A stretch of 64,000 nt of DNA. It comes from Epiperipatus broadwayi (lineage: Eukaryota; Onychophora; Udeonychophora; Euonychophora; Peripatidae). This document shows positions 52,473-64,000 of this stretch, in pieces. Position numbers and translations under genes: made by a program. Where the stretch lies: the NCBI GenBank assembly GCA_028023455.1, contig JAQFVV010006737.1, forward strand, positions 62,001 to 126,000, read 5' to 3'. The notes below the pieces were generated by a model. That model saw only the letters and a program-made list of their open reading frames with translations, did not search any database and was not told where the DNA came from. Each line of letters begins with the position of its first letter. The first letter of the stretch is position 1.

Positions 52473-54924
52473 TGTAATGGAACGTACTTGCTGCATTCCA
52501 TTTAAATTGAAGAAAGAAGGCCCCAAACATTGGGAAAGCCAAATATAATGGAATGTATTTTTATATATGATCTCAAATGAAAATAAACATATGAACTTTT
52601 GCAACAATAATCATTAGTTAACCAAGCCCCTAACTTTGATACACCAAATGTAATGAATAATTAAACGAACATATTATGCTGACCACATTGTGGCATCCAA
52701 ATCTAATGGAACATACTTTTATTCCATTATACCAATCATCAGTTAACTGGGACCAACAGTTTGTGGTGCCAAATGTAATGGACAATATATCATATAAACA
52801 TATTATACCTCAAATGTAATGGAACGTCAATATATGAGAAGAAAATAATGCTTCAAACATTGGATAATAAACATAATGGAATATATATAATCTAAATGAA
52901 TCCAATTGTTGAGAAAGCCTAATATAATAAATTGTATAATTTAAATGAAGAAAAACAAAATTATCCCAGTTATATTTAAATAAATTGTTTATATGCCCTT
53001 CCAACTAGCTATACATGAAATAAATCTAAAATCATACAGAGCAATGAGATCTATCATTATAATTTATTTTCAAGGTTGATATGACTAACTAATCAAATAT
53101 ATATCAGAAACAAAGGGAATTCTATTAAATCCAATATACACATCTATTATGTAAATTTATGTATATCTAAACATATCAATGAATAACAATATGTGTAAGT
53201 GGCCTAAAGACTAAACAATAAGTGAAATATGAAGTTATCCTCTATTAAATTGTGAATTCAATTAATTTCATAATGACTCTAGCATTAAAAGAAAAATAAG
53301 AATAAAATATTAATACTCTTTCAAATAAATTACAAAGACATTACTTATAAAACAAATAGTACATCCTTTATTTTTATATTATGGTTTAATTTTAGGTAAT
53401 ATCAATGTTTTAAATACAAACCCAAATAATAAATATACATATATACTTGCAATAAGTATATATATTAAATATATAAAGACATATCTGTGCTTAACAAGTA
53501 GGTATCAATATAAATACAAATCCATATTTATATTTTTCAGATATTTAAAATAATAATAAAAAAATATTATATACAGCAAATACATATAAATTATTGTTTT
53601 GGTATGCATAAGAATCATTATATAAAGTTAAAAAAAAAAAATGGAAATAAATTAATAATAAAACAATTTTTTTATAATAAAAATTTGCGAATATAAATTT
53701 ACTTATTAAAATATACATAACAACTCCTATGCAACCCAAACTTATAAGCCATACTTTAAGATTTTAAATTACTTAAGTGTTAATTTTGACACCTGTTAAA
53801 CGTTTATTGCTGTTAGAAAACAAGACGCTTGAATTGAATATTTATAAAACGTTATATTTTATAATGAAAAATAAAAATAAACAAAAATATCGATCTCAAA
53901 AATATATTTATATATCATTTATACATATAAAATTATTGACTACCTTTCAAAGTTCACATGTCCAGTTTTCCTTCAAAAGTCAACTTATTCCTTTGTTTTA
54001 TTTCTTTATCCGTTTAATATTAGAATGCATTCTAGTTAAGGTGAGGAAACTATCACGTTAGAGAAAATTGTCAATTCTTGGATATATGTATATTTTTATC
54101 CTTCTAAAATTTCTTTCCTTGAAAAATAAATAAATAAATTGAAATGTTAAATCCAATATATTAATTCTAGTTACCTCCAGATTATTATTAGATTGACCAT
54201 TATAGATTCCAGATAGCTATGTCAAATTTTGGCTTCAGACGCGATGAAATATATGTATTGAAATTTTCTTAGTTTTTTCTTTTTAAACTGCTTTGGAATA
54301 AATGAAAGAAAATGGTGCAGCCTCTTGGCTGTGATATATCTCTATTAGCCTGTCATGATTTATGTATTTACCATAGAAATCTATCTTATTCCAATATTCT
54401 GAAGAATGGTAATTTCAAAGAAACAAAGTACAACAAAATTTTATCCTTTTGTTTTTCTAATCACCATCCCACTAATAATAATAATGGCTTCTTTTTGTTC
54501 TTGCTCCACGTGCTAGCAAATGCTGTTTTGAAAACCCTTGTTACACATGTTTTCTTTTAAAACAATTAACATTAAAAAAAATAAAATATCAAGCATATAT
54601 ATAAAAAAATATTAAATTGAAAATTTATTTGACAGCTTTAAAAATATACATAAATAATAATATTGCATTTTTTTAATAATCACTGTAAATAAAATAATTT
54701 TTTTATATAATCAACAATTTATATGTCTTTATTTATTTATAATAATTAAATATTCATAATGATGTACCATCAACATATAAATAAAATAATAATTTCAAAC
54801 AATAACTATACCTAATAACCATAAACAATAATAATACTTCATATATAAACATCAACTCAAAGAGATTTTTTTTTAATAACAAATGACAATTTTTAAAATA
54901 TAGATAGACTTATCGATATTTACA
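52473..54924 (-). repeat. 5' LTR (right copy)
   Basis: A 2,452-base LTR, almost identical to 46329-48781. Of the ten substitutions seen, eight are transitions, and in seven of these this copy carries A/T where the left copy carries G/C. The differences are scattered. Followed by atatatat at 54925, the other side of the TA target. Confidence 0.95.
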
Positions 54925-55604
54925 ATATATATATATATATAATTGGTTTATCTGCTTAGAATACTTAAGAAAGTACTTAAAAATACTTTTAAATTTTTGA
55001 AATTATTTTTAATATTTATTGTTAATAATTCATAGTTTTTTTTATTATAAATATTGAATTTTTATTTCAGACTTTATAAATGCAAATTTTAAAAAATATA
55101 ACAGGCATTTCATTTTTAAAAAGGTCAAAAGTACCATTTGTTTTGCAACCAATATCTAAATATCATAGATTATAATTGAAGTTTATTTGGAAAACACCCA
55201 TCTTTTCATTGTATTTTATCTAATTTGGTATTATTTGTGTATGAACTGCTTTTATGCATTTACACACATATATATATATATATATATGAACTGCTTTTAT
55301 GCATTTACACACATATATATATATATATATATATATGTTAATGCAAAGATTTTCATAGGTTACAAATATAAATAATATATTTTTTGTTTTCATTATTGTA
55401 TGATTTTTATTACAAATATATCAACATTTTGGCTTAATCACATAAACTTGTAAGATGGATCCAATCATTCTTTAAAATTATACATATATGTCATTGAATT
55501 TTATTAAATTTAAAATCTATATATAATTTAAATATTATATAATAAGTTTATCAAAGTAAAAATAATTAACAATCATTTGGGTATTTATTGAAAAGTGATT
55601 ATTC
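54925..55604. other. AT-rich intergenic DNA
   Basis: Starts with the remaining TA target tract (to about 54942). Includes a 45-base tandem duplication at 55241-55336. The 62-codon frame over that duplication is not a gene. Confidence 0.65.
55241..55336. repeat. 45-bp tandem duplication with TA tracts
   Basis: The word atgaactgcttttatgcatt followed by acacaca and a TA run occurs at 55241 and again at 55286; the second TA run is longer. Confidence 0.9.
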
Positions 55605-55740
55605 TGAATAAGGACCCTGTATGCATTAATGCAGTTGGTATAGCACTTGACTTGGGATCGGAAGATCCAATGATTGATTCTGATGGTCACAGATCTGGAG
55701 CAACTACATGTGCCTTTTTGTAATTTTTATTGTGAATAAG
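55605..55740 (+). mobile_element. tRNA-like SINE, second family
   Basis: The plus strand has an A-box match (TAATGCAGTTGGTATAGCA), an anticodon-loop candidate CTTGGGA (TGG anticodon, proline-like) and a B-box-like TGATTGATTC at the usual spacing. About 40 unrelated bases and a T-rich end follow. The flanks share TGAATAAG (55605-55612 and 55733-55740), a possible 8-base target duplication. A perfect hairpin GGATC/GGAA/GATCC lies in the anticodon region. The acceptor arm is absent, so it is not a working tRNA gene. Confidence 0.55.
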
Positions 55741-56905
55741 TCATTTTTTTTTTTTACAAAAATTAGTTGTAAAAATTAAATTTGTGGAGGATAATAATAA
55801 ATATAAACTCCAATATGTGAAATTTCAAAAAGAACGTATTGCTGGATCTAATTGAAGAGATTTTATTGGTGTAAATTTTTAGTAAGAATTATTATGTTTT
55901 TATTTTTTTCAGTGTCTGCAACATTATATTTAAATTACAAAAGTAATTGATAAATGAATAAAAATCATAAAAGATTAAAAGATAAAGATTGTCAAACATC
56001 TTTTTGAAGAATGTTATATATATATTAAAATAAAAATTTTAACAAATAAAAGATGCGAACAAATATTTTGAATTTGTCTACATATACATTTGCTTGTTAT
56101 TAACATTAGCATTATAATAATATTTCATCTCAATACCACCATTTTATGTTTTGTGTAATAGAAATTATTTAGGGTGTTACACAATTAAATGAAAATTCAG
56201 AAAATATTATATATATATATATTAAACTCAATTAGTGAAAAGAAGTCAGCACTCAACAGGATTGACAGTTGTCAAGTAATGAACATTTTATATTTTCAAT
56301 CATGTTTTATGGTCTGCTGAAGGATAGTTAGATACTCAAGAATGACAATTGGTTATGAATTATATAACAAAAAATATTAAACTTGTTAAAAATATTTTAA
56401 GGTTAGCTTGTGCTCGATTCAAAACTGGGATAACTAAGACAAAGATACTTTTAATTTTCAAATTTTTGATGATTATAAGCTTACTCTTGCTCACTTTGGT
56501 GGAAATTTAGAATGAAATTATTATATCAGCCAGTTGAAGATATGACATTAATAATTAATTGTTAAAGAAGAACATAGACCAAAATGTAATTTTAATAGTA
56601 TTTTTTTTAATATTCAGGCAAAAGGTAATATTTGTAAAACATAAAATTTGTGTAGTTTAATACACATGTAATTAATGAAAGCAAACCATTCTCACCAATG
56701 CATTCTTGATACTTTCTTAACATATTAATATCATTTCTTCACATCTTGAGGTAGGTTGATTTGATCCCTTAATAATGTACATAAATTTTCATATACATAC
56801 AATATACTGTACTATAGTTCATAGATATTTCATCAAGGTTTTCATCAACTACATACAGTATTAGAAAAATTCCAAAGGCTGACTACTAAATCAAAAAAAT
56901 TATTT

Positions 56906-56973
<68 letters not shown>

Positions 56974-57339
56974 TTTAAAATAATTATTTATTGATTGATT
57001 GGTTATATTCAGCTGATTTTATTAGGGATTAGTTAGTTGACTAAAATACAAAATTTTCCTAGGATAACCCCTTTCTAGAAAACAATTTCAACTCCATTTT
57101 ACCTTAAACTATAAGAAACTAACTTGCAATAACTGTGACACAAGACTATAAAAAACATTCAATGCTATATTCAACATCACAAATTATGCCACCTTCTATA
57201 GTTAATATCACTGCTTTGACATTGAAACTTTGCTATTTAAATAAAAACAGATAGATATTCACTTATTGACCAATATTAAATGGATATATATATATATAGC
57301 AATTGTTACCTGTCTCATGGCTAAAACAACTTAGTAGTG

Positions 57340-57409
<70 letters not shown>

Positions 57410-59061
57410 GAAAAGTAGAAGTAAACAAACAAAATAATTTGTAGATGTTTATTGAATTACACTGGAATAACAGGTGAGAGATAAATAATAATTTTGGTAT
57501 TTAAAATTATAAATTATTTGAAATCAAACACTTAGAAAGCATTATTTAATGTTTATTCTGAATTTGAAATCTAAAATAAGCTTGTTTTTATGTTACACTA
57601 GATATATCTGGTAATTATAAATCTATTTTTAATTAAATTAAGACTTTTTTTAAAAAATTAAAGATTATGATAATTTACAACTGACGGTATTTAAAAGATT
57701 AGAAAAACTTTTAGGTAAAAAATTCTTTTGAATTATGGCGAATTGAAAATAATCATTAACTTTTTTGATCAAGATAAAGAAAGAATTTACTTAATTATTG
57801 TTTTCAAATTTCATGATACACTATAAAAAGGTAGATTTGAAACAATTATTATATATAGTATTATTATGAAGTTATAACTCAAGACAAGTCAGCTGCTGCT
57901 AATGTCCCAATGATAGAGTGTGAATTCACATAAAAGCAAGAGCTAGCTTTTCTGTAGTTCGTAGCTCATTTATGTGTCAAGATGGCTTGCCTGATGTTTA
58001 TCAAATTATACAGACTGAATGAAATCTGAAATTCCAATAGTTACATGATTTATATCTTTCCTAAAAATGACAATAAGCCAGTCTACTGTTTAGAATAAGA
58101 CAGCTTACCAAGAGCTTCCAGTACTAGGCAGCTTACTGGAAAAAGTATTGTGCTATATTTTATACACATGCAGTTTTATCAATATGTAAAAGAGCACATG
58201 TATCATTATTGCCAGTCTTATAAAGTTTGTCCATGTTGATAGTTATTTCATGAAGGATGATATCAAGCACTGATGGAAAAAGTTTACTGGTTTTAAAGCT
58301 AAGTAATTTTTGACTACATTATTCAACTAAAGCAAAAACAAAAACAATAAATAATGTTTTCAGTTTTATTTTATTTTGGAATTGAAAACCTAGAAATCTT
58401 TCTATATTAGAAAACAAAAATTAGAAACAAAATAACTTTCTAGCAATTTTATTTAAAGACAGTTACAATTAAGAATAATCTGGAAAAAAAATTATGCAGG
58501 ATTTTTTAAGAAAAGAAAAACATTTCTATAGCTTTTTAAAATTGTCATTTGATACATGTTATTACAATTAGTAGTGGAAATATTTTATTGAAATAAGCAA
58601 ATGAAATACTACTGGGATATGAATGCCAGTGTTTCCATATTTGAATGGGTTTTCACATATATGTTAAATCAGTCATTATTTATAGATTTTTAAAATTGAA
58701 TTGAATTTTTTTATTAATTTATGACAATTCTAAATGTTAATTTTATATTATGTTACTGTATACCTTGTGTGCTTATATATAAATATGTTGTATGTAAAGT
58801 TATTGAAATATATATAAATATGTTGTATGTAAACTTATTGAAATGTCTGTAAATTACAGTGCAATAGTAGATATTTTTGTATTATTTTAATCAAAATATT
58901 AGAATGCTGAATTTATATTTATAGCATACTTAGTAGATATTAATTTTTATTTTATTACTGTTTTTAATTAATAAATGTATATTTCATTAAGTTATTCCAG
59001 CAAACTCATTTAATCCTAAAATAGGTTTAAAATATGTGTTGATATTATTTCTTACTTACAG
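55741..59061. other. AT-rich intergenic DNA
   Basis: No gene recognised. TA arrays lie at about 56909-56971 and 57346-57405. A 34-base duplication (atataaatatgttgtatgta unit) occurs at about 58776-58845. Confidence 0.6.
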
Positions 59062-59181
59062 AACAGTTATGTTCTGTTGCTCCGTGGACTGAATTCATGC
59101 ATAAGGGTCAATTATATAGATTGGGGGTTTATGTTTGGTGGAATAGATATCCAGTTAATGGTAGTCTTGGATGACACAAAG
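59062..59181 (+). CDS. Possible internal exon, unrecognised protein
   Basis: A 120-base stretch is preceded by a good 3' splice-site pattern (tatttcttacttacag) and followed by AAAG/gtatat, an acceptable 5' splice site. Its length is a multiple of three and frame 1 is open over all 40 codons. Frame 3 is also open as far as an alternative donor (aatg/gtagtc, ending 59160) and has a more protein-like look (PWTEF and YVWW words). I recognise no domain and see no neighbouring exons, so chance is a serious alternative. Confidence 0.25.
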
Positions 59182-60155
59182 GTATATCCTTTAAAATTAA
59201 TTCACTACATTTCATTTCATTTCTTTAATTAGAAATTACATTTATTGTTGGCCAATACATTAATGGTATTAAGTAGCCAGGGAATTGATGATAATCAGTG
59301 TGTTTTAGAATACCATCATTATATGGGTGTATGCTGATGGTTTACCATTCAAGTTTGTGCATTCAAAATATTGTTACTATAATCTTTCCCATGTTTGATA
59401 GTGGCTAAATAATTTGTCTGTACTATAGTGAACCATTTTCCAGTCTAGTTACAAAGTTATGTGTTGATTTTTTTATATATTTATGATGATGGATGATTCT
59501 TCTTTTTCTTTGTAATGCTGACAAACTATTAGTTACATCTTACTTTTTAGCTGATCTCTCATGCTCATTATATTTATTGTATATTTAAATTCAATGTATT
59601 ATGTGGAATTGATGTTGATGATTATCATCACCCCATGTTTACCACTGTCTATGTATCATTACATATATATATTATCTTGAATTAGTGATAGGAAAAATGA
59701 ATTTCTTTATAATTTGCTCACATACTTAACAAACTTTTCAAGTTTAGCACCATCTGACATTCCTTTTTCTTTTACTCTTTTTGTATAAAGATATCATGTT
59801 ATTATTAGCCTTATTAAAATATATGCACATGAATCAAGTTAAAATTATTGCAAGTTCCCAAAGTGGATTTGTTTTGAAAGAAAACAAGTTCATGTCACTA
59901 AAGAACTTTATGATACTTATTACTTTTAATTAAATTTATTATATACATCTTTGTACATAGCTTATTCTCATGAATCATAGTTCTATTTTAATATTTTTAT
60001 TGTCTTTATTTTGATGTTCATTTACAAGGACTTATATTTCATTTTATAACAGACAATTTTTGTGAAAATCAAGGAATTGTTCCAAAGTGTCAACATTCAA
60101 AGTTAAGAACCAGGATTTTATATTTTAGTTTTTTCTTCTAGGTAAAGTGTTTCCA
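59182..60155. other. AT-rich DNA, nothing recognised
   Basis: No gene, RNA or element seen. It could be intronic if the candidate exon upstream is real. Confidence 0.5.
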
Positions 60156-60345
60156 CTATCTGAGCACTTGTAGCATATATGTGTAGAGATGGTAATCTGG
60201 ACCAATTGATGATTGCTGGTTTAGCATGAAATACATATATTGATGATTATTTATCTTTTCAACATATGTGTGTTCAGGTGTATCAGTGTTATGAGATAGT
60301 GTGGAGAGTGGTATGTCATGTGAAAGTCTGTGCTCATACCCTGTC
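60156..60345 (+). repeat. FB1 family single arm
   Basis: Matches the right arm of the pair at 13613-13795 over nearly its full length: ctgagcacttgtagcatata, gagatggtaatctggaccaa, gtgttatgagatagtgtgga and gaaagtctgtgctcata. There is no inverted partner within several kilobases, showing that the arm also exists as a unit on its own. Confidence 0.8.
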
Positions 60346-63300
60346 TATTATAGATAAATTTATTAACTTGACCCATTTATTGGCAGAGGTATTTGGCAGA
60401 GGTTACATTTTATTACCTACTTACACACTGATTAAATAAGATGAGTTGGAGACTTCTTTTATCCACTAGCAGTGTTCATGCCTTCTTGGTGTTGTGGGTT
60501 ATCATAAAGAATATTTGTGTTACATCTATTATAAAAAAAGTAAATGTCAGAAATGTTTATATTTTTTTAATTTTTAAAGAGACCTTAATATGTTAAACCC
60601 TTGCATGTCTTTTTTACATTCTCTCCTAACATTTGGAATATTATATATAATGCAGATTAATTCAAAATAGATACAAACACCATTTCTTCCAAAATCATAC
60701 AACACTCAACTACCAAAGTAATAGAGTGAGTGCAACACTTTTTATTTATTTGACTAAGGAATAAATTCAGAAATCATTAGTTCATGAGTCTGATACTACT
60801 ACTAGCTCATCCAGAGAGGCTTACAATCATCCAAATAAAGAGCTAATTCACATAACATTATTTTTTGTTAATTACTTAATTATTTATGTTTGATATAAAT
60901 CTTGAATGCAACATGCAAAGAAGAACATATCAATGATATTGAAATTTTAATTGATTTAGTACATTAAGTAGAGTATCAGACTTCAGACTATAATAACTTT
61001 ACATGAATTCCAGTTCTAACTCTTATGGCATGAGTTCTAAACTCATTTATGTGATGAAAAAAGAAAGCAAAAAAGGTATAGAAGAAGAATAGTTATTAAA
61101 ACAGTGGCAAAGTCTCCATCGAGTAGTGCTATCCATTGCAAGCTATAGTAATTATTGGATCAAATGTTTTGTGCACAATGTAGTGTCTAATCATCCATGT
61201 CCTCCAAGACTAATTTCTACCTTGCAGCTTTCATTAATGATAAGACTTGAATTTGAGATCAGTTGCACATAGATCTTTTTGCATCAATTGATTAATATGG
61301 CTTTCATTAGGTGAAACTATGGTATGAAGAGTTTATCACTATTTAGGAGCTTGTGTACGCATAGGAAATTGCGATTATATAATGTTTAGTCGTTTAAGAA
61401 TAGTTAGTTATTGATGTTATAAAATGTTAGCAATAATTATTAGTAAATTAGATTTAAGGTGATATTTTGTATTATAAATATATAAATAATACAAGTTAAT
61501 AAAACGTTGTTAATTACTTATTCGTCTAATATCCTTTACCAAAAATTCAAAAACACCTGCAAGACACCTATGAAAACTAATAAAATATACAGTAGTTATT
61601 GTTTGCTTGAGAGTTTGCAACGATGACATTTTGCTTGTAGTTATACATTGGACTATTTCCATCATAGTAACTAACCCTATAATCCAACCTAATGTGATAA
61701 CCCATAATCTCTGAAAAACTCTCATTAATCTCATCCTTAAAAATAACAGAATCCAAAAATCGAGATGTCTCTCATATAAAATTCATAATTAGTTACTTAA
61801 TAAATCGCTTAGTCGGTCTCCTTAAATGACTATTTATATATATTTTTCTCTTAAATTACAATACATGAATATAAAGATTACCAGGTTTAATTCTAATGCT
61901 GATTGTCAATATTTAGTCTAGCAATAGTTTAATTAAAGACAGAAGACAATAATAGCACTCGAAACGTTGTGTTTTATATTAATCAGTATTTATGGTTGCG
62001 CAAATTTCTTATGAGCTGCGCCATAAAATTATTCGATTATTTATTTATTTTATTAGAAGAAATTGGCCTATTTGTCATAGTATCCAACTGGGTTGACTTA
62101 TGTATATATAATATTTGCGAGAAAACATATTTGTTGGCCAATTGTTGTCAAGCAATTTCAAATAATAATACAATAATTTGTTCAATTATTTTTAAAAAGA
62201 TAAACGCTAATGGTTGAACAGTAATGATACCTATATACTAAGTAAAGCCCGACATATCTTGTAAGATTTTTCCAGACTTCGCTAACGATGCTTGTCGACA
62301 TTAGACTTAGACGGACATGACATTTAATTTGATAGATTCGTTGCGGTTAAAATCTATTAAACTATAAGAGAATCGCTGACACCGTCTAACCTCGTGGAGT
62401 AGTTTAGTAATGGAAGGTCAATTGTTGAAGGTGAAGAGATAAAGATTTAAAGATTTTATTATGCATCTCACCAAGGCTTTCAATATAAAAGAAAATGAAA
62501 TGTTTTAATAGAGTACAAATCAAATATATAAAAAAGTTTGTTTTTCTTAAGTAAGAAATAATTTATTGACTTTACTGACAATATTTTTTATAAGAACTAA
62601 TTCATTGCTTTTTGGTTAATTTTCTTACTGTTAGTGACATTTTAAGTATCTTTAATGACTTCTGACCTACAAAAATGTTGTACATTTAAGTTATATATTA
62701 TATCAATAGACATAGCTCTTATGTATATACATATACAGTAAACGTGTGAATAAGCTAATTTAGAGAGTTACTTTGAAATATTGTTAAATAGATTATAAAG
62801 ATAATGGGGGAGGCTTTTCTGGATTTTCTACAGAGTCAGAAAAACGGGAAGTACAGTTATGATCCATCAAATTTATAAATTGAAGATTGGTGAAGATATT
62901 TATAGTTTTACTTTATTAGCATATTTTTATAATAGATAACTAATTTGGTTGACCATGATTCTATGAAGACAATATTCTAATTAAATGAAAATTTTCGATT
63001 CTCTATAGCTTGAAGGCGCTATAAAATAAAATCAATTTCAGTTTTTATATATATAAACAATAATAAAAATAGTGCTTATACTTTTTTATTCAATTATTTT
63101 TGTTATACAATTAGTTTCTTGGGAGATCACTTGATGAACAAATAATATATGGGTGCCCAAATAGCAGACTGAACCCATAAGTTCAATTCAACTAATGCTA
63201 GTTAGATATTTTTAAATACCTAATTTAGAGTTATCCATGAATCTTCACTTCTAAGTTAATTCTTTTGTTATGATTACTTTCACAAGTTTCAATTAATTTA

Positions 63301-64000
63301 TTTATAAATCTTTTTTAAAATTTAGTAAGTTCAGAACTATTAAAATTATTAAATATTAACAACAACAACTACTACTTTTGGAAAAATATGTGTAACCACA
63401 TAAAGAATGATTCAATATGATTGTTGATAGTAACCTTATAGAGAAAGATTAGGAAAGGCCTACAAATTACTTATAAAATAAAAGTCCTAAACTATATACA
63501 AACTGACCCTATATCAGATTTATATAACAAGGCCAAAAAGTTGGCTTGAATTCAAAACGTTTTTTTTTTTCAATTTCAAGCTATCAGTTTAATACTGCAA
63601 AGAAGTAAAGCGCATCTACTAGGTGGATGGGTACATGTTTACTATAATATAATAATCACATAATAGAGGTGTTATAACACTCTGAGCAATTAGTATTCTA
63701 GGGCTGTGCAGCACTTTAGATAGAACATTTTAACTATAATAAAACATAAATACAAAATATAATTTAATATGAAGATATGCATTCATAGTCACCAATTAAG
63801 CTTTTGATTGTATATATGTAAGTATTTTCAGCAAGAGGCAGGATGGACAAAGTAGCAAGAGTAAATGTTTTTTTTTTTAAAATATCAGCAAATCTTAAAA
63901 AAAAGATTTGAGCGATTTTTAAATTAAATTAAGCTGGAAAATGATCGATTTACTATTATTGTAATTATGTTCTTTCTTTCCGTTTTCTTAAATGTTATGA
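60346..64000. other. AT-rich intergenic DNA
   Basis: No recognised gene or element. Minus frame 61510-61734 (74 codons) and plus frame 61969-62217 (82 codons) show no recognisable domain. The patch around 62240-62420 is less AT-rich and lacks repeats, so it may be single-copy sequence, but no coding signal was found. Confidence 0.5.

Larger units (their letters stand above)
46329..54924 (-). mobile_element. Young non-autonomous LTR retrotransposon
   Basis: An 8,596-base element on the minus strand: 5' LTR (52473-54924), primer binding site, ~1.7-kb leader, one coiled-coil frame, G-rich tract, and 3' LTR (46329-48781). LTRs start TGTAA and end TTACA. By eye the LTRs differ at about 10 substitutions and 3 one-base indels in 2.45 kb, so insertion is recent. 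The internal region is only 3,691 bases and contains no protease, reverse transcriptase, RNase H or integrase motifs in any frame I could read. It must have been copied by enzymes supplied in trans, like the LARD or TR-GAG classes known in plants. Class assignment (Ty3/gypsy or BEL/Pao) is open: the 4/6-base target and tRNA-Lys primer do not decide it. Confidence 0.88.

Overview
The window is 64 kb of very AT-rich DNA from a eukaryotic nuclear genome, most likely an invertebrate animal. Evidence for this is the long (TA)n microsatellites, an RTE-type LINE reverse transcriptase, piggyBac-like short elements cut at TTAA, very short tRNA-derived SINEs with target-site duplications, and the absence of bacterial-style gene packing. 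The species cannot be named from the sequence. No host gene is recognised; one possible internal exon is listed at low confidence.

Layout. 1-14 kb: AT-rich intergenic DNA with several (TA)n arrays, hairpins built around them, and copies of two dispersed families that often lie as inverted pairs (called here FB1 and B/C). 14.5-28 kb: three minus-strand copies of a ~100-bp tRNA-Val-like SINE, each with a target duplication, plus a ~405-bp tandem repeat that ends in an inverted piece. 29.2-30.5 kb: a 5'-truncated RTE-like LINE with an open reverse transcriptase frame. 31.0-33.3 kb: two inverted copies of a ~750-bp piggyBac-like non-autonomous transposon, with a near-perfect 216-bp hairpin between them. 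33.3-46.3 kb: intergenic DNA with long (TA)n arrays and a 156-bp triplet palindrome.

46.3-54.9 kb is the main object: an 8.6-kb LTR retrotransposon on the minus strand, inserted into a (TA)n tract. Its two LTRs of about 2.45 kb differ by only about 10 substitutions and 3 one-base indels by eye. It has a primer binding site matching the 3' end of tRNA-Lys(CUU), a G-rich tract at the other boundary, and one long coiled-coil reading frame with a 30-residue repeat. That frame continues past two in-frame stops. No protease, reverse transcriptase or integrase is present. It therefore looks like a young non-autonomous element moved by enzymes made elsewhere. Its LTR edge also carries a ladder of degenerate copies of its own LTR/primer-site junction.

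55-64 kb: a second tRNA-like SINE, one more FB1 copy, the weak exon candidate, and otherwise featureless AT-rich DNA. The window as a whole reads as a repeat-rich intergenic or intronic region in which (TA)n tracts repeatedly serve as insertion targets, element tails and hairpin cores.
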